A DNA stretch of 25,610 nucleotides from Bacteroidota bacterium (GTDB lineage: Bacteria > Bacteroidota > Bacteroidia > Chitinophagales > Chitinophagaceae), in the NCBI GenBank assembly GCA_023433755.1, contig JAEYUA010000245.1:1-25610 (forward strand), read 5' to 3'. A program made the translations under genes and the position numbers. The notes beneath the pieces were generated by a model that saw only the letters and a program-made list of their open reading frames with translations, did no database searches and had not been told where the DNA came from. This document shows positions 1-6,203 of this stretch, piece by piece. Every line of letters starts with the position of its first letter. Within the stretch, counting starts at the first letter, position 1.

Positions 1-711
1 ATAATAGCTGAGGTGCTGGAAGTTGAAATGGAATCCATCTACCTCAAATTACGCCAGCGCAAGGAAGGCAGGCAGGGACAATATCAGAAACTAGATTCTA
101 ACAGGAACGAAAGGGTAGTGGAGGAAAATGGTTTGAAGTTCATTGTTAACCTGAGCGATTATCTTGATACAGGCCTCTTCCTCGACCATCGGATTACCCG
201 TCAAATGGTGAGAGAAGAAGCAGCCGGCAAAAACATACTGAACCTGTTTTGTTATACCGGTTCTTTTTCAGTGTATGTCGCGGCAGGCCAGGCTGACAGG
301 ATTGTTTCCGTTGATCTTTCCAAAACCTATCTTGACTGGACCGAAAGAAATATGCGGCTGAATTTTCCGGATTTGGCGAACCATTCCACCGTGCATGCGG
401 ATGTAAAGCAATTCCTCAAAACCAGGCAGCCGGCTCCTTTTGACCTGGTTGTGATGGATCCGCCTACTTTCAGCAACAGTAAAAGGATGGAAGGAATACT
501 GGATATTCAAAAGGATCATGTGGAACTCATCAACGATTGCCTGGGGCTGATGCGTGCAGGCGGGGTGCTTTATTTCAGCACGAATTACACGCGTTTTGTG
601 CTTGATGATAAAAATTTGAATGCTTCTGTAATAAAAGACATCACAAAAAAAACCACACCTTTTGATTTCGAAGGCAAATTAAAAAGACAGTGCTGGAGAA
701 TAGTGAAGTAA
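1..711 (+). CDS. rlmK: 23S rRNA (guanine-N7) methyltransferase, RlmK-type (5' partial)
   Basis: Class I SAM-dependent methyltransferase. The reading frame is open to the left edge, so the start lies outside the window and only about 236 residues are seen. The SAM-binding motif I is NLFCYTGSFSV and the catalytic motif IV is DPPTFSNSKRM. The stretch YLDTGLFLDHR before motif I and the DPPTFSNSKRM block are typical of the C-terminal RlmK half of E. coli RlmKL, which makes m7G2069 in 23S rRNA. Whether this is a stand-alone RlmK or the end of a fused RlmL-RlmK protein cannot be decided, because the N-terminus is missing. A 7-bp repeat and a hairpin terminator follow the stop. Confident in the fold and RlmK subgroup; the exact target base is inferred from the family. 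Confidence 0.85.
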   Translation: MIAEVLEVEMESIYLKLRQRKEGRQGQYQKLDSNRNERVVEENGLKFIVNLSDYLDTGLFLDHRITRQMVREEAAGKNILNLFCYTGSFSVYVAAGQADRIVSVDLSKTYLDWTERNMRLNFPDLANHSTVHADVKQFLKTRQPAPFDLVVMDPPTFSNSKRMEGILDIQKDHVELINDCLGLMRAGGVLYFSTNYTRFVLDDKNLNASVIKDITKKTTPFDFEGKLKRQCWRIVK

Positions 712-725
712 TGCAAAGCAGCGGC

Positions 726-753
726 AAGCTTCAAAGTTGAAGGTTCAAGAGGT
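726..753. repeat. Short degenerate heptamer repeat
   Basis: Three to four adjacent 7-bp units (AAGCTTC, AAAGTTG, AAGGTTC, then the diverged AAGAGGT) start 15 bp after the rlmK stop codon. They resemble the heptamer array after the S8 peptidase gene at 4507-4548. Function unknown. Alone it would be unremarkable; it is listed because several other intergenic regions here share the exact 7-bp period. Confidence 0.45.
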
Positions 754-840
754 GTCTTAGAGAATAATTAGTAATAATTTTTCTGCCGGTCTATTTTTTT
801 AATCATGACCGCCAGGAAATTCAGGTTCAATTCTGCAAAT

Positions 841-870
841 AAAAAAGAGCCGGCATCGCCGGCTCTTTTT
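841..870. terminator. Bidirectional intrinsic terminator
   Basis: A perfect 8-bp stem GAGCCGGC/GCCGGCTC with loop ATC is flanked by an A-run on the left and a T-run on the right. It therefore works as a Rho-independent terminator in both directions. It lies between the convergent methyltransferase (+) and metalloprotease (-) genes. Confidence 0.85.
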
Positions 871-885
871 AATGAGGTGTCCCCA

Positions 886-1707
886 TCAATAAACATAGTT
901 CAGTGCGGTACGATCTGCCGAAGTAAAGTTCCTGTTCTGGTTACTGCCTATACAGGCCAGCATCCATGATCCTGAACTTGCACCGGTGGGGGTCCCGGGA
1001 ATGTGGATGGCACCCACACCGGCGGAACCTTCGTTTACAGAAGAACCTCCGCAACTGTAAGCACGATTCATGTAATCGGTGTGACGGAATCCAATACAAT
1101 GTCCCAGCTCATGTGCCATGATCGTGGCAATGTAATTCCTGTTGGTAGTACTGGTGCTGGTGCTGTACCAGTAGGTGTTCATCCTGACCCTGTTGTAGGG
1201 TGCGCCGCTGCTGGTAGGAAAACCTGCTGAACCAAGCGTGTTACTCACCTGGTAATAGGCTTCCACTGTTACATGCTGACCGGAAGATACCCGCTGGAAT
1301 TTGACACGCAGGTTTTCTGCATTGTAACGCCTGATGGCTTCATCCAGCGCCGCTGTAAATACCGCAGAGTGGGAGGACGAACTGCTGGCGAGTCTTACAC
1401 GAATGGTAGGGTAGCTGCTTGGGTTTACGAGGTTGGTAGTGCGGTAATGCTCTTCGTTGGCTACGATCAGTTCGTGACTTTGAGTAAGATCATTAACCTG
1501 GTCGTGCGTAAGGATGATATCACCTTCAACAAGGTATCCTTCCTCTACTTTTTTTGCACCATCTGTGCTAAATCCAAGTGCCTGGATCTTCGCCATAACA
1601 GCCGGTGAAACTTCATCGTTCACCACTTCTTTTGTTTCTTTTTTACAGGCTGTAAAAAGGGCTGCGATGCAGAACGCAGCCAGCAGGGGTCTGAGTGTTT
1701 GCTTCAT
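886..1707 (-). CDS. M57-like HExxH metalloprotease lipoprotein
   Basis: Predicted exported zinc protease of 273 residues. The N-terminus is a lipoprotein signal peptide with lipobox LFTAC and lipidated Cys21, so the mature protein should be membrane anchored. The zinc motif HELGHCIGFRHTD (His199, Glu200, His203, His209) follows the metzincin pattern HExxHxxGxxH, and a later SWML at about 248-251 could be the Met-turn. The overall arrangement matches the Bacteroidota M57 'dual-action HEIGH' peptidase family. The ATG at 1705-1707 is chosen because the 15 residues gained from the upstream TTG at 1752 would precede the signal peptide. It faces the S8 peptidase gene divergently across 225 bp. Substrate unknown. 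Confidence 0.8.
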   Translation of the reverse strand: MKQTLRPLLAAFCIAALFTACKKETKEVVNDEVSPAVMAKIQALGFSTDGAKKVEEGYLVEGDIILTHDQVNDLTQSHELIVANEEHYRTTNLVNPSSYPTIRVRLASSSSSHSAVFTAALDEAIRRYNAENLRVKFQRVSSGQHVTVEAYYQVSNTLGSAGFPTSSGAPYNRVRMNTYWYSTSTSTTNRNYIATIMAHELGHCIGFRHTDYMNRAYSCGGSSVNEGSAGVGAIHIPGTPTGASSGSWMLACIGSNQNRNFTSADRTALNYVY

Positions 1708-1932
1708 GTGTGTAAAGGGGTTTAGTGTGTGTAAAAAGAGATGTGTTTTCAATTTACTGAAGCTGTTAATTCGTTAACATTTTATTAACGCAACAGGGTT
1801 GCAAACGAGTTTAAGACTTAATTATCAACAGTATAAATCCCAGGAAAAAATACCATGCAAGCTCAACTTTAGCGGCTTCAGCTTTGGCGGTCTTGCCTTT
1901 TCCATGAAGATTGATCCCTATATTGCCTCTCC

Positions 1933-4506
1933 ATGCGGCTAACGTTTTTATTCGTGATCTTGCTCCTTTCATTTCCTGCACAGGCACAGCCCTTGCCATT
2001 CAGAAAAATTGCGCCGGCCCTGGAGCAAAAAATTCTTTCCTCTTCAGAAGATAGTGTGTGGGTATCCGCTAGTATAAAAGCCGGCCCCCTCCAGGAAGAA
2101 ATCAAACGCCTTTACCGCGTCGAAAATGTTTTACATCATAATATCATCAAAATCAGGATGGCCTTGAAAGACATTCCTTCCCTTGCGGGGAAGCAGGGTG
2201 TTTTATTCGTAAGTGAGATATTACAACCGAAAGAAGAGCTTACAACAGGTGCCTATGACCTCACGTTGAACCGCGTAAATTATACGCATACACATTTTCC
2301 TTTTCTCAACGGAAATGGTTTGAAGGTCTCGGTTAAAGAACGTTTGTTTGATCCCACAGATATAGATTTACTCAACCGCATTTTTATTACAGGGCAGGAA
2401 TCAACATCGCTTACTCCTCATGCCGCACTGATGGCAACCATGATCGCTGGAGGTGCCAATTCCTCTCCTTTCGCAAAAGGTATTGCATGGAAGGCTGGAA
2501 TTACATCATCCAGTTTCGACTTGCTTTTTCCTGATCCTGGATTTGTTTTTACCCAGCACGGAATTGCTGTTCAGAATCATTCCTACGGAACCATCATAGA
2601 AAATTTTTATGGCAATGAAGCCATGGCTTATGACCAGCAGGTAAATGAACTACCTGGCCTGGTGCATGTTTTCTCTTCTGGCAATTCAGGTAACCAGGCT
2701 GGCACATCCGGAATCTACGCCGGGATCAGCGGTAGCGCCAATCTCACCGGCAATTTCAAGCAGGCCAAAAACGTGATCACTGTGGGCTCAGTTGATTCTT
2801 CGGGATCCCTGATGCCTTTGAGTTCAAGAGGTCCTTCATTTGACGGGCGCATTAAACCTGAACTGGTAGCTTATGGAGAAGATGGAAGTTCAGGGGCCGC
2901 GGCTACCGTCTCCGGTTCTGTGATATTGCTGCAGCAGGCTTTTCGTGAAATGTATGATTCCCTTCCGCCTTATTCACTGGTAAAAGCTGTTCTTGTAAAC
3001 AGTGCAGATGATGCCGGTGCACCTCATCCTGATTACAAAACAGGTTTTGGTCAGTTGAATACATACCGGGCCGTGAATACAATCATGCAGAACCGCTTTG
3101 CACTGGGAAGGATTGAACAGGCTGACACGCTTGTATTTCCCGTGGTTATTAGCAATGATATTTCCCGCTTCAGGGTGAGTTTATGCTGGAATGATCCTGC
3201 CACTGTAGCCGGCGCTGAAAAGACTCTTGTGAACCAGCTTGACCTACTTCTCATCAGTGAAGATGGATCTATGACCTGGCTGCCCTGGGTGCTGGATCCT
3301 TCACCTTCCGCTCTTCAATCAACTGCTTCCAGGAAGCGCGATACCTTGAACACCGTTGAACAAATAACCATTGATGCGCCACCTCCCGGAAACTACGAGG
3401 TCCGGGTAATTGGTTCAGCACTGTCTGCATCACAGGATTTCGCCATTGCCTGGCAGGAAGATACCAGCAGGCATTTTTACTGGACCTATCCTTCCCTGGA
3501 TGAATCACTCATATCAAATAATACACATTGGCTCCGGTGGACTACCAACCGGAATGAAGCGGCAAATATTGAATACCAAAACCAGGCGGGTGACTGGATT
3601 GCAGCGGGATTGGTGAATGATGTCAGTATTGGATATTTTAAATGGCCCGTTCCTGATTCGGTAATCTTTACCAGGTTAAGAATGCAGTTCAATGACAGTA
3701 TCATTTATTCAGAAAAATTTACCGTTAGTCCGCAAGCGAATGTGCAGGTCGGTTTCAACTGCGCTGATTCCTTCCTGTTATACTGGGATCAAATTCATAC
3801 AGGCTCTTATGAAGTTTATCGTTTAGGCCAGGAATACCTTGAACCATTTATCCAGACTACTGATACTTTTTTGCTGCTGGATAAGCAGAACCATCCTTCC
3901 ATCTATTATGCGGTTGCTCCTGTTATCCAGGGCCGGCCAGGTGTGAAGGCCAATACGGTGAATTATCCTTCTCTGTCACCATCCTGTTATATCAATGCCT
4001 TTTACCTACAATCGCAATCGGGAAATGTGGCCAGTATGATGATAGAACTTGGAACCATTTACGGTATTTCAGAACTGGCCATTGAAAAAAGGAATGCCCT
4101 GGGATTTTCTGTTATTCAAACCCTGGGGCAACCCGGCACTACCTCATTCCCCTGGGATATACCCGGATTGGAAGCCGGTGAAAATTATTATCGCCTGCGC
4201 ATCAGGACTGTTGATGGTCGTTATGTTTACAGTAATGTGGAAGTTGTGTATTACTGGGCCGGGGATCCTGTAATGATTTATCCCAACCCTGTAAAAAGAG
4301 GAGAAACAATGAAGTTACTTGCCAATGAATCGGGGCGGTTTACGGTGATGGTCACAGACGCTAATGGCCGTTTGCTGCAACGCCAGTTGCTGAATCAGAC
4401 CAGAACCGAAATAGCTACTGCTCACCTGGCAGCAGGCATATACTTGATCATTATTCATGACAGGGAAGGAAAGAGGTGGGGGAGGAAGGTGGTGGTTCTT
4501 GATTAA
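1933..4506 (+). CDS. S8 (subtilisin-like) serine peptidase with T9SS C-terminal sorting domain
   Basis: Secreted protease of 857 residues. Signal peptide at 1-18 (hydrophobic core, then AQAQ). The S8 domain spans about 120-400, with His163 (TPHAALMATMIAGG), oxyanion Asn251 (SSGNSGN) and nucleophile Ser320 (GSSGAAA, replacing the usual GTSMAAP). The expected catalytic Asp strand reads KVSVKERLFDPTDIDL, so the position aligned with Asp is Glu136 (see findings). The central part, about 400-770, looks like beta-rich accessory domains. The last ~80 residues start YPNPV and end KVVVLD, the type A T9SS sorting domain, which implies export through the type IX system and removal of the tail at the cell surface. 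A heptamer repeat begins directly after the stop. The family is clear; activity is uncertain because of the altered triad. Confidence 0.88.
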   Translation: MRLTFLFVILLLSFPAQAQPLPFRKIAPALEQKILSSSEDSVWVSASIKAGPLQEEIKRLYRVENVLHHNIIKIRMALKDIPSLAGKQGVLFVSEILQPKEELTTGAYDLTLNRVNYTHTHFPFLNGNGLKVSVKERLFDPTDIDLLNRIFITGQESTSLTPHAALMATMIAGGANSSPFAKGIAWKAGITSSSFDLLFPDPGFVFTQHGIAVQNHSYGTIIENFYGNEAMAYDQQVNELPGLVHVFSSGNSGNQAGTSGIYAGISGSANLTGNFKQAKNVITVGSVDSSGSLMPLSSRGPSFDGRIKPELVAYGEDGSSGAAATVSGSVILLQQAFREMYDSLPPYSLVKAVLVNSADDAGAPHPDYKTGFGQLNTYRAVNTIMQNRFALGRIEQADTLVFPVVISNDISRFRVSLCWNDPATVAGAEKTLVNQLDLLLISEDGSMTWLPWVLDPSPSALQSTASRKRDTLNTVEQITIDAPPPGNYEVRVIGSALSASQDFAIAWQEDTSRHFYWTYPSLDESLISNNTHWLRWTTNRNEAANIEYQNQAGDWIAAGLVNDVSIGYFKWPVPDSVIFTRLRMQFNDSIIYSEKFTVSPQANVQVGFNCADSFLLYWDQIHTGSYEVYRLGQEYLEPFIQTTDTFLLLDKQNHPSIYYAVAPVIQGRPGVKANTVNYPSLSPSCYINAFYLQSQSGNVASMMIELGTIYGISELAIEKRNALGFSVIQTLGQPGTTSFPWDIPGLEAGENYYRLRIRTVDGRYVYSNVEVVYYWAGDPVMIYPNPVKRGETMKLLANESGRFTVMVTDANGRLLQRQLLNQTRTEIATAHLAAGIYLIIIHDREGKRWGRKVVVLD

Positions 4507-4548
4507 GTTAAAAGTCAGAAGTCGAAAGTTCAAAGTTCAAAGTCACAT
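4507..4548. repeat. Heptamer direct-repeat array, six units
   Basis: Six consecutive 7-bp units follow the TAA of the S8 peptidase without a gap: GTTAAAA, GTCAGAA, GTCGAAA, GTTCAAA, GTTCAAA, GTCACAT. The unit is degenerate but the period is exact, with GT at the first two positions of every unit. Function unknown. Confidence 0.7.
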
Positions 4549-4560
4549 TCAATAAGAATT

Positions 4561-4596
4561 AAAAAAAACGCAAAGACGGGTTTTGTCTTTGCGTTT
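4561..4596. terminator. Bidirectional intrinsic terminator
   Basis: A perfect 9-bp stem CGCAAAGAC/GTCTTTGCG has a 7-nt loop (GGGTTTT), a preceding run of eight A and a following TTT. It lies between the convergent S8 peptidase and malate dehydrogenase genes. The A-run makes it stronger for the minus-strand gene mdh. Confidence 0.8.
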
Positions 4597-4628
4597 GATA
4601 TTATTTGCTGTGAGATTAGCCGTCGGAA

Positions 4629-5558
4629 TTATAAAGTCTTCAGCACCTCATTCATGCTTCTTACAGCATCTGCGCTTTTGTTGAACAGTTCCTGTTCCTG
4701 CTGGTCAAGTTTGTAGTCAACAATTTTTTCCCAGCCATTTTTTCCAACAACTACCGGCACACCGAGGCAGATATCCTTTTGGCCATATTCTCCATCAAGG
4801 GATACACAACAGGTGAATAGTTTTTTCTCATCCCTTACTATGCTCTCCACAAGTGCGGCTCCCGCTGCTCCTGGTGCATACCATGCGGAGGTACCGATCA
4901 ATTTTGTTAGCGTAGCGCCACCAACCATGGTGTCGGCAACGATCTGCTTCTGCTGGTCAGCAGTCAGCAATGAACTTACTGGTACGCTATTCCATGTAGC
5001 ATAACGGATAAGTGGAATCATAGTGGTATCTCCATGTCCGCCAATTACTGTTGCGTTGAGGTCTGCAGGCGAACAGTCGAGGGCTTTGGAGAGATAACAT
5101 TTGAACCTTGCACTGTCAAGGATGCCACCCATACCAATGATGCGGTTTTTTGGAAGACCGGTTGCCTGCAGGGCCAGGTAGGTCATGGTGTCCATCGGGT
5201 TGCTGATCACAATAATGATGGCATCTGGTGAATGTTGCAGGATGTTCAGGGCCACACCTTTTACAATATTGGCATTGGTGCCAATGAGTTCTTCACGGGT
5301 CATTCCCGGTTTGCGGGGAATGCCTGACGTAATCACCACCACGGATGATCCTGCAGTTTTAGCATAATCATTGGTGCTTCCTGTGATCCTGGTATCAAAC
5401 CCGAGCAGTGCGGCGGTTTGTGTCATGTCCAGCGCTTTCCCTTCCGCAAGACCTTCCTTAATATCAAGCAATACCAGTTCTTCACATAATTCTTTCCTGG
5501 CAATATTATCGGCTACGGTGGCACCCACAGCGCCCGCACCTACAACAGTAATTTTCAT
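4629..5558 (-). CDS. mdh: Malate dehydrogenase (NAD), LDH-like type
   Basis: Interconverts malate and oxaloacetate with NAD(H), a cytoplasmic TCA-cycle step. The 309 residues match the usual length of the LDH-like bacterial MDH group. A Rossmann motif GAGAVG is at 7-12 and the acidic Asp32 (LLDIKE) favours NAD. The substrate loop is RKPGMTREE with Arg82 and Arg88; Arg82 is the residue that selects malate rather than lactate in this family. ISNPMD holds Asn120, DSARF holds Arg151, and IGGHGD holds the catalytic His175. The ATG at 5558 begins directly with the first beta strand. The upstream secreted thioredoxin gene ends 106 bp away, so mdh probably has its own promoter. Confidence 0.93.
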   Translation of the reverse strand: MKITVVGAGAVGATVADNIARKELCEELVLLDIKEGLAEGKALDMTQTAALLGFDTRITGSTNDYAKTAGSSVVVITSGIPRKPGMTREELIGTNANIVKGVALNILQHSPDAIIIVISNPMDTMTYLALQATGLPKNRIIGMGGILDSARFKCYLSKALDCSPADLNATVIGGHGDTTMIPLIRYATWNSVPVSSLLTADQQKQIVADTMVGGATLTKLIGTSAWYAPGAAGAALVESIVRDEKKLFTCCVSLDGEYGQKDICLGVPVVVGKNGWEKIVDYKLDQQEQELFNKSADAVRSMNEVLKTL

Positions 5559-5595
5559 TGATGAATGTATTTATGTGGAATAATTATTGGCGGTG

Positions 5596-5603
5596 CGAAG
5601 ATA
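5596..5603 (-). promoter_or_regulatory. Possible -7 element for mdh
   Basis: Read on the minus strand this is TATCTTCG, one mismatch from the Bacteroidota TAnnTTTG element, about 38 bp before the mdh ATG. No clear TTTG lies at the expected upstream distance, so support is weak. Confidence 0.3.
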
Positions 5604-5664
5604 GAATCTAATGCGTGGATGTGGAAATGCCTTTCAATAATTTCCAGGTATTGCTGGTACGGGA

Positions 5665-6168
5665 TTATTCTGTCATGATCGTCTTCAGGCTTCCGATATT
5701 GAGTGATCCTTCAAATACACTTAACAGCTTCCCTTCCTTGTTATAAAGGGCATGAAAAGGAAGGTGATGAAATTGATACCATGCAGGCATCAGGTAATAA
5801 ATATCCCGGCCTACCACTACGTTGGGAATACCATCAAGTTCATAAGTTCTTATGAAATCTTTCATGGCCGCGAAAGAATGCATGGTGATCATTACAAAAT
5901 GTATATCCTTGAGTTCTTCTTTTCTTTTTACAATCTCCCTGGCTTCTTCCTGGCAATGGCTGCATTCCGGGCTAAAGATGATGAAGGCAACAGGCTTGCC
6001 TTCGGGCAGGTCGGCTTTTTTATACAGGGTAGTGCTGTCGCTGAGCAGGATCTGGAAAGGCGTTACCGTGGGGAACCTTTTATAAAACGGCAGCGTGGTA
6101 TCGGCCATCTGCGCATGGCTGTAAAAAGTGGCAATGAACATTAAAACAGACAGCAGGAATTTTTTCAT
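5665..6168 (-). CDS. Exported thioredoxin-fold (TlpA/redoxin-like) protein
   Basis: Predicted periplasmic or envelope thiol-disulfide protein of 167 residues. A signal peptide ends at about Gln20 (FYSHAQ). The thioredoxin fold is supported by the CxxC motif in SPECSHCQEEA (Cys69, Cys72) after the hydrophobic strand VAFIIF, and by the likely cis-Pro in HLPFHALYNKEG (Pro137). CSHC differs from the CGPC of thioredoxins but is common in exported Bacteroidota redoxins. The gene starts 35 bp after the stop of the Omp85/kinase-like gene on the same strand, so the two are probably co-transcribed and this protein may act on disulfides of envelope proteins. Partner unknown. Confidence 0.78.
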   Translation of the reverse strand: MKKFLLSVLMFIATFYSHAQMADTTLPFYKRFPTVTPFQILLSDSTTLYKKADLPEGKPVAFIIFSPECSHCQEEAREIVKRKEELKDIHFVMITMHSFAAMKDFIRTYELDGIPNVVVGRDIYYLMPAWYQFHHLPFHALYNKEGKLLSVFEGSLNIGSLKTIMTE

Positions 6169-6203
6169 AATTTTTATTAAGGCCCCTAAAACTAAGACGA
6201 TGA

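Noticed and set aside
1772..1790. Inverted repeat CGTTAA-CATTTTA-TTAACG between the two protease genes as an operator
   Set aside because: A perfect 6-bp AT-rich match can occur by chance and no promoter element could be placed next to it; kept only as a note.
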